64,000 bases of DNA from CBDDKS01 sp965230335 (GCA_965230335.1 CBDDKS010000006.1:1054001-1118000); one strand, 5' to 3'. Shown: positions 26,001-34,588, counted from the first letter of the stretch. The notes: generated from the sequence alone by a model not told the origin. Numbers and translations are program-made.

Positions 26001-28450
26001 TCAGAGCTTTCAGTATTTATAGTAAAATTACTGGATGTATAATGTGTTACTCTATTATTTTCATCAAAAACATATTGACCTACCTTAATATCAAGCAATG
26101 TAAAAAGATTTTCAGTAGTAATTTTAATAAATTCAGGTGTAAAGTCATTATTCAAGCTGATATTTGTCTCAAATACATCTTGTAAGGCATAGCCAATTTG
26201 TCGATGTTGCGTGTCCACTTCCAATGTTTTATCAACTTCAGACCAAGTAAAGGTTAATGGCTGTAATTTAATATTATCTTTACTTTCCTGTATCACCCGT
26301 AAACGACTCTTACGAATATTTAAATTACCTGAATCATAATGTAAATCATAACGACGTACTTCTTGCCCATTATCAATAACCCGTATTCGTTGTAATCGAT
26401 GGGATAATGTTGTTTTGCTTCCTAAAAAGTAACCTGAAAAAACTTGTGGTCGAGCTAAGGTTGCAGTAAATCCATAATCGAAATTATTGTAATCATAATT
26501 AATACCATCGTATTTTGAACTGGTATCAAACTCTATTCGAACACCGGCGCCATATTCTATGCGTTGTAATACCGATTCACCCCGTGACTCACTTTCGTTA
26601 TAAATATAATTAATTCGATTACCATATCTATCTTCACTAAAAGACTCTGACCAACTACCAACAACATTCAATACACTCCCACCGCCATTATTTAAACGCA
26701 TTTGTGATGATGCCGTTGAACCAAATTCACGATAAGAGCCATCTTCACGCCAAACTCTAAAGTAATCCGGGCCTGTCATTCCAGCATCAGACATTTGTCC
26801 TACAGCAATCACTTTTGTACGACCATCAGGATAAGTGCGGTATTCAGAGCCTGCCTCACCATAGTTGCCTGATACCAATACCAAACGCTGACCATTTAAA
26901 CAAAATCTGTCTTCACTTGTACCTGTGATACCTTGCATTTCACCATCAATCAACTCAGTCTGTGAACAACGATTAATCACAGAAGCTGCGTTTAAACGCC
27001 AACCTAACCCTAATAAACCATTTCCACCACCACTGTTGTAACTTAGGCTCACCGAGGGTGTTACGCCAGCCACACCCACTGGCGTATAAATAGGGACTGA
27101 ATAATTGGCCTGTCCGCCTTCATCCACTCGAAATTGTCCTGCTGTCGTACCTACCGCATCAGAATCTTTATTTCTTTCTGGTAATACACCTTCAGGGATA
27201 ATAGCGTTAGGATCATTTAACAAACTACCAGGCTCAGCAACAACCTCTGTTATAGTACCTGCTGTATTTCTATAAGTATAAAGATTTGCATGTGTTGAAG
27301 ATTTGGCAATTAGATGAATATCCAGAACACCATCATTGTCTAAATCCGTAAAAGTGATGTTATAAGGACTTTCTTGTGACCAATCAATACCCAAATAACC
27401 ATTACTGAATGTTTCTACTTGACCATTTCCATAAACAAGATAAGAGTCCTCACTTGACGATGCCGATTGAAAAAAGATCTCATTAACACCATCACTATTC
27501 AAATCAATATATTGAATATCCACACTTTCCAAATCAATATTAGCATCAAAGTCAACAAGACTCGCCGTACCCTGTTCATCCCATGAAATAATTGCATTAC
27601 GTATTTCCGGCATTAACGCTATTGGCGTAACAACATCGCCATGTAACAATAAAATACTCTGCTTACCCAATAACAATAACTCATCACCAGGTGATGCACT
27701 TAGATTACTCGCATAAGCCTGATAACTTTCTGCTGACCAATCACTGATTTCTGCAATATCTGGATGAGCAGTATCCCAAGTACGATGATAGTTTGGATTT
27801 ACATAATAAAAACTACGCGAAGGCTCTAAAACCGCTGTATTACTAGATAATTTTGGTTGAACAAAGTTATCGTTATAACCATCACCGTTAAAATCACCCT
27901 CTATAGCTGTATGCGTTGTTTCATCCCAACTCAGTAATAAATCAGACAATTCTTTAACAATATAAACATTCGCTACGCTACTAATTGGTTGATGATTTTC
28001 ATCTTCAATAAAGATTTCATAGCGAGAACGAGTTTCTGAACCAATTATTTCCGCACCGCTCAACACAGGTAGTTTTAATGTAAAACTCCCCCCTGACAAT
28101 AAAAGATTTGAACTAGAGTGGTCATCATAAATCACACCTTGTTCAACATCCCAATCGAATAAAGATAAATCATTAACAACTTGCCCATTAATGTTTAAAT
28201 GAAAATTTGTTAATGCGCTTGGCTCTGGAATACTCGTATCATTTGGATCAATTTTGCTTAGTTGAAAACTAATCGAACAACTTATCTGACTGTATGTCTT
28301 TTCCAACGAACACTCAAAGTTATCAGTCAAATAATCATCTTCAATCACTATTCTTAGGTTATAGTTCGCATGTATGCTTCCCATAAAACCAAATAATAAA
28401 CTTACCAATAAATACTTACTCATACCTTGCATTCTATTTAATACGCGCAT
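20048..28450 (-). CDS. Polymorphic toxin: SpvB/FG-GAP/RHS-repeat protein with HINT and C-terminal toxin
   Basis: About 2800 residues; GAAGAGG lies 7 bases before the ATG at 28450 (a GTG precedes it). A signal peptide ends near SIHAN. FG-GAP/VCBS motifs lie at about 185-385 (GDFNGDGYND) and 840-1140 (DINGDGRDEL, DFNRDGRLDL). An SpvB-type domain lies at about 440-720 (VPIYTPVGVAGVTPSVSLSY). YD/RHS repeats fill about 1480-2250 and close with the core DPKLGRFMQSD...YTYVRNNPLAYTDPTGH. A HINT autoprocessing domain starts at Cys2559 (CFVAGTLIHT) and ends AHNQC. The last 100 residues are a short module with GHWKKHGSEFPG and RYDPKTNTFGV, which I take as the toxin, possibly a BECR-type ribonuclease (low certainty). 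The large shell should encase and deliver this module to neighbouring cells. Confidence 0.92.
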   Translation of the reverse strand: MRVLNRMQGMSKYLLVSLLFGFMGSIHANYNLRIVIEDDYLTDNFECSLEKTYSQISCSISFQLSKIDPNDTSIPEPSALTNFHLNINGQVVNDLSLFDWDVEQGVIYDDHSSSNLLLSGGSFTLKLPVLSGAEIIGSETRSRYEIFIEDENHQPISSVANVYIVKELSDLLLSWDETTHTAIEGDFNGDGYNDNFVQPKLSSNTAVLEPSRSFYYVNPNYHRTWDTAHPDIAEISDWSAESYQAYASNLSASPGDELLLLGKQSILLLHGDVVTPIALMPEIRNAIISWDEQGTASLVDFDANIDLESVDIQYIDLNSDGVNEIFFQSASSSEDSYLVYGNGQVETFSNGYLGIDWSQESPYNITFTDLDNDGVLDIHLIAKSSTHANLYTYRNTAGTITEVVAEPGSLLNDPNAIIPEGVLPERNKDSDAVGTTAGQFRVDEGGQANYSVPIYTPVGVAGVTPSVSLSYNSGGGNGLLGLGWRLNAASVINRCSQTELIDGEMQGITGTSEDRFCLNGQRLVLVSGNYGEAGSEYRTYPDGRTKVIAVGQMSDAGMTGPDYFRVWREDGSYREFGSTASSQMRLNNGGGSVLNVVGSWSESFSEDRYGNRINYIYNESESRGESVLQRIEYGAGVRIEFDTSSKYDGINYDYNNFDYGFTATLARPQVFSGYFLGSKTTLSHRLQRIRVIDNGQEVRRYDLHYDSGNLNIRKSRLRVIQESKDNIKLQPLTFTWSEVDKTLEVDTQHRQIGYALQDVFETNISLNNDFTPEFIKITTENLFTLLDIKVGQYVFDENNRVTHYTSSNFTINTESSDDKLAISEEYFPFDINGDGRDELIFFLIESEPERDGNGEIIRNNDGEVDSWIEKRKRMVALPFNENMSPAIGSVDGLIALFDSDTSLLESDSWFFGDVDGDQLPDFVYVREEQLYIRYHLGTQSAPYYSEEIATQLVGAQLEDIKLANAIKADFNRDGRLDLLIRRPVSGGHDWSIFLAEKDSQGDIQFVYSRSTGIGEDTTKSEQIKLVDINSDGLVDVVYRGGSYWEYRLNTDKNFYPNISSSAFSTNINRNQSIWFGDHDNDGLLEMLYVKHPGTRNATIYYREYDDDIQRFVSESQEQNTYIIGDFISQSDFDGDGTLDIHSTEIDARSWGSDDYENYFSSNKTPFEVTGRIIQIDNGFGNQTAIDYQMLNDPEATSLYEEQIGWQVVNHQGQVVNDGSGYPVRNIRGPIAVVAKAFSSSPSYLDWDNTNSVTYRYGTMRSHGLHGNLGFEWLETRDEQSGFVTRTTYSQTYPYIGSPLETQVWYGKFDDLDSLSLSALDNRLMSQGEKSYAKKVVGTYDKGDGSQGELFITYIDRSVKDAWDYDIDSITRGAQMSQTITTNVVNDLGYPEDNNIYHCHGDALNCDTGGWFKRTESSHVYLPRDEANWILARLERSTASHYREGQPTQTRNTAFEYDAVTGTLTAEEIMPDSSALDEYLRKEYQYDTYGNVIRSSVCSYGVNCASDPEDKLNDLHHIHRVTYTEYDDEGRYVVRALNGYGQVISEVISRNELGLVTEAMDIDKIKTISVYGTFGQSYFTKTVDGNWGQIVSYSCNDITCPQGAVVMSRSVDANGAESLSYVDALGRTLKTEATSFDGRYVHQQNRFDLRGRAVQSSNPYFDGDTIYWTVTTLDNLNRPTLVTYPDNSTSQVFYDGFDTNGYVTAIRTRNDLGQYEIQYKNTLGELVRKVDSDNNSLTYVYNNTDQLVEVKLNGVTQSIIEYDSLGRKNKMWDYDSGAQNNAFWSYSYNAADELIEQIDPKGQISRMYRDRLGRDIRKQYYDSANVLVNDIRWIFNNDVVGDSSLGKLVKEYDLLDSDLIIEPKYDVLGRNHQTITTINQQSFSYTVFYDHLGRAYKNIDVSGEGEVSIFNNYGYVKEVRNADSSNQLYRRIDKMDAFGNETQITYGNGVTTYGTYDERTGRLAMIDSVGANNSEVQALDYQWDTLGRLTSRVDKNQQEDFTYDMLNRVTHVNGVEKYRYDVKGNIIWKHDVGDYIYGGSCNGIQAGHHAVTQAGSQSYCYDINGNMISGNGRSIEYAILNKPSKIMKGNHTTHLKYSPAKTRYKRIDEGGEGTTTTYYLGNVEFIKKPSGEEIFRRNIDNLVIESSSHGSSKVHYIHRDHLGSTDAITNAQGQLVEDLSFDAFGQKRSGADWSQATNFMFNPLSITSRGYTGHEMLDEVGVIHMNGRTYDPKLGRFMQSDIFVDGARDTQGYNRYTYVRNNPLAYTDPTGHYKESSVASAFGKVFGDLFDNSGFSTLTSLACSVSGAAPVCSAVVNAIGTMAMGGNLSDGLSAGARTYVTSFVSAKISGAIGTARDGGLNLFDAALLHGTLSGTMSTLNGGKFGHGFASGFFTKLSETWIPEIAGKAEEQGTTRILLAAIVGGSISEATGGKFANGAIQAAIQWQHNYEGKHDRYIRAAMATMAANKGMSLDEYFGSWNSGSITLSLSVEDFLDLGATMIPGGAVVLELTRGNYKQALKEFGIEIAAVTLGAVSGGVGYAVVKGLKASRKFKAVVKQCFVAGTLIHTQNGLKAIEDIQEDDLVVARDEVTGETIYKPVVQLFHNKNKAILNITLESEQHTDTLGVTHEHPFWVEGKGWVEAEALIIGDQISSINDEQVLTVTSIKLDKERQDTYNFEVADYHTYFVGEAGAWAHNQCGALWSSTKNKSVVENAFGHWKKHGSEFPGIQNAKQYVEAAKKFMTNPPKGALTRTRANGDVVRYDPKTNTFGVMDKSGTPKTMFKPDPAKHGYPTNLDYFNAQ

Positions 28451-28606
28451 CACTTAACCTCTTCGCTTAACAGCTTCAAGCCTTAATGTTTTTATAAAAC
28501 TCTATTTAACTCGTTTCAATGATTCATTCTACCAACAGCACTCTATCCCATACTTTAAATAGAATGCCGTTTTCTTTTATCTAGAAGTAATCAAATATTA
28601 TTTATT

Positions 28607-28936
28607 TTAATAATCGTAAAAATACAAATACGATACTCCACATCTTCCTGAACCATTAACTGGAGGTACATAACCCACTCTTATTTCTTTTTTTTGTGAT
28701 CTTGCCATTAGAATCATGCTAACCCATGATTTAGCAACATCATTATTTAGATTAAATTGAAAAGCCCAACCGCCATTACTATTATCACAATCGGGTGTTG
28801 GCACATCAAACTCAACCAAAACTGTTTGACCCGAATTAATGTAAAACCCTTTGATTTTCCCTGTATATTCTGCCGAAAAAGCAAAAGTAGACATTAATGA
28901 CAATAATAAAATAGATAATAAACGTTTAATCTTCAT
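28607..28936 (-). CDS. Small secreted protein upstream of the RHS toxin
   Basis: A 109-residue protein with a signal peptide (LLSILLLSLMSTFAFSAEYT). The mature part of about 88 residues is rich in beta strands: GKIKGFYINSGQTVLVEFDV, GGWAFQFNLN, SWVSMILMARSQKKEIRVGY and CGVSYLYFYD. It has two Cys that could pair. The pattern, a strand pair, W..MI..A...KK.V.V.Y and a final C...Y, resembles small OB-fold B-subunit-like proteins, but I cannot name a family. It lies 156 bases before the toxin gene in the same direction, so it may be co-expressed with it. Confidence 0.6.
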   Translation of the reverse strand: MKIKRLLSILLLSLMSTFAFSAEYTGKIKGFYINSGQTVLVEFDVPTPDCDNSNGGWAFQFNLNNDVAKSWVSMILMARSQKKEIRVGYVPPVNGSGRCGVSYLYFYDY

Positions 28937-29431
28937 AAGAAGTCTCCAGTTAAATGCTGTTAAAAAAATAGATGGTTATAGTTTAATATTATAAAGATAT
29001 TAATAAAGGATATTTGAAAGACACAAAACATGAATCTTATCCATAGTACACCAAACACCAGCATTAACCACACCTGAAAGACACAAAACAAACAGTGCGT
29101 AACATATCAATGACCTCTTAAAAATATCATGTTCAATTTTTATACAATTCCAACAAGGCTACCCCTAAAAGTGAGTTCACTCCAAGATGACCATGCCAGA
29201 TCTTTACTTCCCGGTGAGTCCGGTTACTATTTCATATTAAATATTTTTTGTACTCAATCTTTCTCGTACTAAATATTTTACGGTTGCATTAAATTTTCTA
29301 ACCGTGCGCAAACTATCGCAAATTAAAAAAACATTTGCAAGTGCTTTTTATGACAATTTTCTGATTTTTTAAACAATGACATTTTAAGTCATTATTCTTC
29401 TTACTATGCTCTTTCCTTTAATCCATGTATT
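28937..29431. other. Intergenic region downstream of greA
   Basis: No gene is apparent in this 495-base AT-rich stretch. It carries a 16-base direct repeat, TGAAAGACACAAAACA, at 29015-29030 and 29075-29090. A weak inverted repeat, AATGAC/GTCATT at 29375-29393, could help end the greA transcript. The right-hand end should hold the promoter of the small secreted protein gene. Confidence 0.55.
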
Positions 29432-29908
29432 TTAAATATATTTTACTTCAACCACTTCATATTCTGTATCACCACCGGGTGCTTTTACAACAACTTCATC
29501 ACCTTCAAACTTTCCGATGACTGATCGGGCAATAGGTGATGTGACCGAAATTTTATTGTGTTTAATATCCGCTTCATCTTCTCCAACAATTTGATAACTC
29601 ATCTCTTCTTCTGAATTGATATTCATTAAAGAGACGGTTGCACCAAAGATCACTTTCCCTTCATTGTTCATTGTTGACACATCGATCACTTGTGCATTGG
29701 ATAACTTGCCTTCAATTTCTTGAATGCGCCCTTCAATAAAACTTTGCTGTTCTCTTGCTGCATGGTACTCCGCATTTTCTTTTAAATCACCATGTTCTCT
29801 GGCTTCTGCAATGGCAGCAATCACTTTTGGTCTTGCTTCTTGTTTTAAATGATTCAACTCTTCTTTTAGCGCATCTGCGCCTTGTTTCGTCATAGGTACT
29901 CTGTTCAT
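29432..29908 (-). CDS. greA: Transcription elongation factor GreA
   Basis: A 158-residue protein. The N-terminal coiled coil contains MTKQGADALKEELNHL and the acidic tip region AREHGDLKENAEYHAAREQQ, the residues that enter the RNA polymerase channel and stimulate transcript cleavage. The FKBP-like C-terminal half ends SPIARSVIGKFEGDEVVV...EVVEVKYI. Its ATG overlaps the carB stop as ATGA, so it is the third gene of a carA-carB-greA unit and probably translationally coupled. Confidence 0.97.
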   Translation of the reverse strand: MNRVPMTKQGADALKEELNHLKQEARPKVIAAIAEAREHGDLKENAEYHAAREQQSFIEGRIQEIEGKLSNAQVIDVSTMNNEGKVIFGATVSLMNINSEEEMSYQIVGEDEADIKHNKISVTSPIARSVIGKFEGDEVVVKAPGGDTEYEVVEVKYI

Positions 29909-32900
29909 GAATACATACCTTGGTGTAATGTTTGTAATGACACAACAATTTGTCGTGTTTGTTTTTTTATCGCCTGGGTGGTTGCTAAAGCACCAGCAAT
30001 GGTGGTGGTATAGGCCACTTTGTGCTGTAACGCAGAGCGACGAATTAAAAATGAATCAGCAATGGCTTTACGCCCTTCAGCAGTATTCACAATGTAGTCT
30101 ATCTCTTCATTTTTTATCATATCAACCAAATGAGGTCGACCTTCATTCATTTTATTCACACGTTGACAGGGAATACCAGCAGCCAATAATGCACGCGCAG
30201 TACCTGATGTGCCTAATAATTCAAAGCCACAATCAATCAAGGCACGCCCCACTTGAGGTAATTTTGCTTTATCACCTTCTCGCACACTGATAATGGCTTT
30301 GCCACCAATCGGTGCAGCTGATGAACAACCCAGTTGTGCTTTGTAAAAGGCTTCACCAAAAGTTGCACCGACACCCATGGCTTCACCCGTTGATTTCATT
30401 TCTGGCCCAAGTATGGGATCAGACCCCGCAAATTTATTAAATGGAAAAACAGGTTCTTTGACTGAAAAATAATTAGGCGTTATTTCCTGATGAATGCCTT
30501 GCTCTTTTAATGTTTGCCCAGCCATCACTCTTGCCGCAATTTTCGCTAAAGGCAATGCCGTTGCTTTAGAAACAAAAGGCACGGTACGCGATGCTCTTGG
30601 ATTGACTTCAAGTACAAATATATCTTTATCCTGTATGGCAAACTGTGTATTCATTAATCCTCTGACACCCAGTTCTTTTGCCATCACTTCTACTTGTTGT
30701 CGTAGTTCATTTTGAATGTCTTCGCCCAAAGAATGGGGTGGAATACTACAAGCTGAATCACCTGAGTGCACGCCCGCCTGCTCTATATGTTCCATAATAC
30801 CGCCGATAAGACACTGCTCACCATCATAAATGCTGTCAACATCCACTTCGATGGCATTGTCTAAAAATCTATCGAGTAATACGGGAGATTCATTGGATAC
30901 ACTGACTGCTTCATTCATATAGCGCCGTAATTCTTCTTCACCAAAAACCACTTCCATCGCCCGACCACCTAATACATAAGACGGTCTGACGACCAATGGA
31001 TAGCCAATTTCATCGGCAAGTTTTAATCCCTCATCCACATTACGTGCTGTTCTATTGGGTGGTTGTCGCAATCCCAATTTTTCAATGGCTGCCTGAAAGC
31101 GCTCTCTGTCTTCTGAACGATCAATGGCATCGGGTGAAGTTCCAATAATAGGCACCGAAGCAGCTTCTAATTCACGCGCTAATTTTAACGGTGTTTGTCC
31201 ACCATATTGTACAATAACACCTTCTGGTTTTTCTTTAATCACAATTTCTAAAACATCTTCCAGGGTCACTGGCTCGAAATACAGTCGATCAGAAATATCA
31301 TAATCGGTTGAAACGGTTTCAGGATTACAGTTCACCATGATGGTTTCATAACCATCCTCTCTCATAGCCAAAGCGGCATGTACACAGCAATAATCAAATT
31401 CAATACCCTGACCAATTCTATTGGGGCCTCCACCTAATACCATGATTTTCTTTTTATCGGTCGGTTCAGACTCACAAGTTAATTCATAGGTTGAATAAAG
31501 ATAGGCGGTATTGGTTGCAAACTCTGCAGCACAGGTATCGACACGTTTATAAACTGGATGAATATCTAACTGATGACGTTTTTTTCTGATTTCATGTTCA
31601 CTCACACCCATAAGATGTGCCAAACGAGCATCCGAAAACCCTTTGCGTTTGTAATAAAACAATTCCTTTTTTTCCAAATCATCCAGATTTAATTGAGAAA
31701 AGCTTTTTTCCAGTGTGATGAGTTCTTCAATCTGTACTAAAAACCAGGGATCAACTTTAGTCAGTTGAAAGAGTTCTTCTACAGTAAACTCTTTTCTGAA
31801 TGCATCGGCAATATACCAAATACGCTCACATCCTGGTATCAATAATTTGTTTCTTAGAATGTGCTTCCAGTCATCATCATCGACTAACTTTGGTTCAAAA
31901 CCATGACTGCCGACTTCTAACCCCCTCAATGCTTTCTGCAGCGACTCCTGAAAAGAGCGTCCAATGGACATCACTTCTCCCACCGATTTCATTTGTGTCG
32001 TTAAGGTAGCATCGGCATTGGGAAACTTTTCAAAATTAAATCGAGGTATTTTGGTGACGACATAATCAATGCTGGGTTCAAAGGATGCAGGTGTTTTTCC
32101 ATCCGTAATATCATTACTTAATTCATCCAAGGTATAACCTACTGCCAGTTTTGCAGCAATTTTTGCAATAGGAAACCCAGTTGCCTTGGAAGCCAGTGCA
32201 GATGATCGTGACACACGTGGATTCATTTCTATCACCACTAAACGACCATCATCAGGATTCACAGCAAACTGCACATTAGAGCCACCCGTTTCTACACCGA
32301 TTTCCCGCAAAACAGCCATAGAGGCATTGCGCATAATTTGATATTCCTTATCGGTTAATGTTTGTGCTGGTGCAACGGTAATAGAGTCGCCGGTATGCAC
32401 ACCCATAGGATCCAGATTCTCTATAGAGCACACAATAATACAATTATCATGTTTATCTCTGACCACTTCCATTTCATATTCTTTCCAACCAATCAAAGAT
32501 TCATCGATTAATAATTCTGTTGTGGGTGATAAATCTAAACCTCGTGTACAAATTTCTTTAAATTCTTCTCTATTGTAAGCAATACCGCCCCCTGTGCCTC
32601 CCATGGTAAATGATGGCCGTATAATGCAAGGAAACCCCACATGTTCCTGTACTTGAAAGGCATCGTCCAGATTTCTGGCAATACCTGATTTTGGCATTTC
32701 CAATCCTAACTTTCGCATAGCTTTGGCAAATAACTCTCTATCTTCTGCCTTATCAATAGCCTCTCGTTTTGCGCCAATCATTTCAACATCATAAATTTCC
32801 AATACACCACGCGATGCTAAATCCAATGCACAGTTTAATGCCGTTTGACCACCCATTGTTGGTAAGAGTACATCAGGTTTTTCTTTTTCAATAATTTTAG

Positions 32901-33123
32901 CAACCACCTCCCAATGCAATGGCTCAATGTAAGTCACATCGGCCATTTCCGGGTCAGTCATGATGGTTGCCGGATTTGAATTCACCAAAATCACCCGATA
33001 GCCTTCTTCTTTTAAAGCTTTACAGGCCTGCGCTCCTGAATAATCAAATTCACAAGCCTGCCCAATAATAATTGGGCCCGCACCTAAAATAAGAATACTT
33101 TCGATATCGGTTCTTTTTGGCAT
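29905..33123 (-). CDS. carB: Carbamoyl-phosphate synthase large subunit CarB
   Basis: A 1072-residue enzyme making carbamoyl phosphate for pyrimidines and arginine. Two ATP-grasp halves are visible: the first opens ILILGAGPIIIGQACEFDY and has PTMGGQTALNCAL, while the second opens MVLGGGPNRIGQGIEFDYCC and has QYGGQTPLKLAR. The C-terminal MGS-like allosteric domain begins near SVREGDKAKL, with LGTSGTARAL. Length and order match E. coli (1073). It is 96 bases after carA and overlaps greA by 4 bases. Confidence 0.98.
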   Translation of the reverse strand: MPKRTDIESILILGAGPIIIGQACEFDYSGAQACKALKEEGYRVILVNSNPATIMTDPEMADVTYIEPLHWEVVAKIIEKEKPDVLLPTMGGQTALNCALDLASRGVLEIYDVEMIGAKREAIDKAEDRELFAKAMRKLGLEMPKSGIARNLDDAFQVQEHVGFPCIIRPSFTMGGTGGGIAYNREEFKEICTRGLDLSPTTELLIDESLIGWKEYEMEVVRDKHDNCIIVCSIENLDPMGVHTGDSITVAPAQTLTDKEYQIMRNASMAVLREIGVETGGSNVQFAVNPDDGRLVVIEMNPRVSRSSALASKATGFPIAKIAAKLAVGYTLDELSNDITDGKTPASFEPSIDYVVTKIPRFNFEKFPNADATLTTQMKSVGEVMSIGRSFQESLQKALRGLEVGSHGFEPKLVDDDDWKHILRNKLLIPGCERIWYIADAFRKEFTVEELFQLTKVDPWFLVQIEELITLEKSFSQLNLDDLEKKELFYYKRKGFSDARLAHLMGVSEHEIRKKRHQLDIHPVYKRVDTCAAEFATNTAYLYSTYELTCESEPTDKKKIMVLGGGPNRIGQGIEFDYCCVHAALAMREDGYETIMVNCNPETVSTDYDISDRLYFEPVTLEDVLEIVIKEKPEGVIVQYGGQTPLKLARELEAASVPIIGTSPDAIDRSEDRERFQAAIEKLGLRQPPNRTARNVDEGLKLADEIGYPLVVRPSYVLGGRAMEVVFGEEELRRYMNEAVSVSNESPVLLDRFLDNAIEVDVDSIYDGEQCLIGGIMEHIEQAGVHSGDSACSIPPHSLGEDIQNELRQQVEVMAKELGVRGLMNTQFAIQDKDIFVLEVNPRASRTVPFVSKATALPLAKIAARVMAGQTLKEQGIHQEITPNYFSVKEPVFPFNKFAGSDPILGPEMKSTGEAMGVGATFGEAFYKAQLGCSSAAPIGGKAIISVREGDKAKLPQVGRALIDCGFELLGTSGTARALLAAGIPCQRVNKMNEGRPHLVDMIKNEEIDYIVNTAEGRKAIADSFLIRRSALQHKVAYTTTIAGALATTQAIKKQTRQIVVSLQTLHQGMYS

Positions 33124-33219
33124 AATCGTTATTTTTTTACACTATCAACTGAGTTAAATTAAATGTTAAATACATCTTTCAATGCATTGTTTTTATACGA
33201 CAAGTTTTATACGACAAAG

Positions 33220-34344
33220 CTACTGATTGGCTTTCATCATATTGACAAATTCATCAAATAAATAAGCAACATCATGAGGCCCGGGACTTGCTTCAGGGTG
33301 CCCCTGAAAACCAAAAGCCAGATGTTCTTTATGCTTCAAGCCTTGAAGACTCTTATCAAACAGTGACACATGAGTCACTTCTAATTGATCAGGTAAAGTT
33401 TCTTTTTCAACAGCAAAACCATGGTTTTGTGAGGTAATCATGACTTTTCCACTGTTGACATCTTTTACTGGATGATTGGCTCCATGATGCCCAAATTTCA
33501 TCTTCAGTGTTTGTGCACCATTGGCTAAAGCCAGTAGTTGATATCCCAAACAAATACCGAAAAGTGGTACTCGATGCTCCTGCAAAGTACGTATTGACTC
33601 AATGGCATAACCACAAGCTTCTGGATCACCAGGTCCATTGGATAAAAATACTCCATCGGGTTTCATGGCTAAAACATCTGCAGCTGATGTTTGTGCAGGA
33701 ACCAAAGTCACATCACAACCACGATCAACCAATAAGCGTAAGATGTTATATTTCACACCATAATCATAAGCAACCACTTTATAATTAAACTCACTGGCTG
33801 AAGGATAACCTTCATTGATATCCCATACACCTTCACTCCAAGCCAAAGTTTTTTGTGTGGACACCTGTTTTGCCAAATCCATTCCTTTCAATCCGGGAAA
33901 ATCACGAATGGCTGCCAATACTCTGTCTAGCACTAATTCATCGGTCACAATAGCGCCCACTTGAGCGCCTTTATCTCTTAATTGACGAGTTAACTCCCGC
34001 GTATCTACATCACTAATAGCCACAACACCATTTTTTTGTAGATAGTCAGATAAACTGATTTGGTGTCGCCAATTACTGGCAACCAATGAATCATTACGAA
34101 TCACCAAGCCCTGAGCCCAGACTTTTTCAGATTCATGATCATCGGGATTACATCCAACATTACCAATATGCGGGTAAGTTAACGTAATGATTTGTTTGGC
34201 ATAAGAGGGATCAGTCAATATTTCCTGATATCCCGTTAATGACGTATTAAAAACGACTTCTCCAATCGCCATTCCTTCTGCGCCAATTGCATTCCCTTGA
34301 AATACTGTTTTATCTTCTAACACCAGCCAAGCAGAACGAACCAA
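33220..34344 (-). CDS. carA: Carbamoyl-phosphate synthase small subunit CarA (TTG start)
   Basis: The glutaminase subunit. The N-terminal domain has VVFNTSLTGYQEILTDPSYA and the class I amidotransferase domain has FGICLGYQLLALA (catalytic Cys) and FQGHPEASPGPHD. I place the start at the TTG at 34344: GGAGG lies 5 bases before it, and the protein then begins MVRSAWLVLED, aligning exactly with E. coli MIKSALLVLED, whose gene also uses a TTG start. The frame can be read back to 34356, but those codons overlap the ribosome binding site. Confidence 0.96.
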   Translation of the reverse strand: MVRSAWLVLEDKTVFQGNAIGAEGMAIGEVVFNTSLTGYQEILTDPSYAKQIITLTYPHIGNVGCNPDDHESEKVWAQGLVIRNDSLVASNWRHQISLSDYLQKNGVVAISDVDTRELTRQLRDKGAQVGAIVTDELVLDRVLAAIRDFPGLKGMDLAKQVSTQKTLAWSEGVWDINEGYPSASEFNYKVVAYDYGVKYNILRLLVDRGCDVTLVPAQTSAADVLAMKPDGVFLSNGPGDPEACGYAIESIRTLQEHRVPLFGICLGYQLLALANGAQTLKMKFGHHGANHPVKDVNSGKVMITSQNHGFAVEKETLPDQLEVTHVSLFDKSLQGLKHKEHLAFGFQGHPEASPGPHDVAYLFDEFVNMMKANQ

Positions 34345-34394
34345 AGACACCTCCAAAAGCTTATAGGAATTTTATTTTAAGTAGAGTCTAATTA

Positions 34395-34588
34395 ACCTGA
34401 ACCCGGGATAAGAAAGCCCGCCCAGCACGCTGATTTAAGCGTTTTTCTGCGTTAAGCTTGCTACCAATAGCCTGCTATTACCACGCAAGCTTGCCTAGCC
34501 AACCACTTAAATCAGAGCACTGGTATCATGTTTTGATTAACTCATTGAAATTAAAAGCTAATCGATTTTTCTTATCCCGAGTTCAGGT
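34395..34588. mobile_element. Nested palindromic element, possibly a MITE
   Basis: ACCTGAACCCGGGATAAGAAA at 34395-34415 is the inverted copy, with one mismatch, of 34568-34588. Inside lie further inverted pairs: CTGATTTAAG/CTTAAATCAG (34430-34439 and 34506-34515), AAGCTTGC/GCAAGCTT (34454-34461 and 34485-34492) and AATAGC/GCTATT in the centre. The 194-base unit can fold into one long cruciform. It has no coding capacity and lies just upstream of carA. Confidence 0.7.

Noticed and set aside
24197..26042. Plus-strand frames of 63-69 codons inside the RHS gene
   Set aside because: They are antisense to conserved RHS and FG-GAP coding sequence and lack ribosome binding sites.
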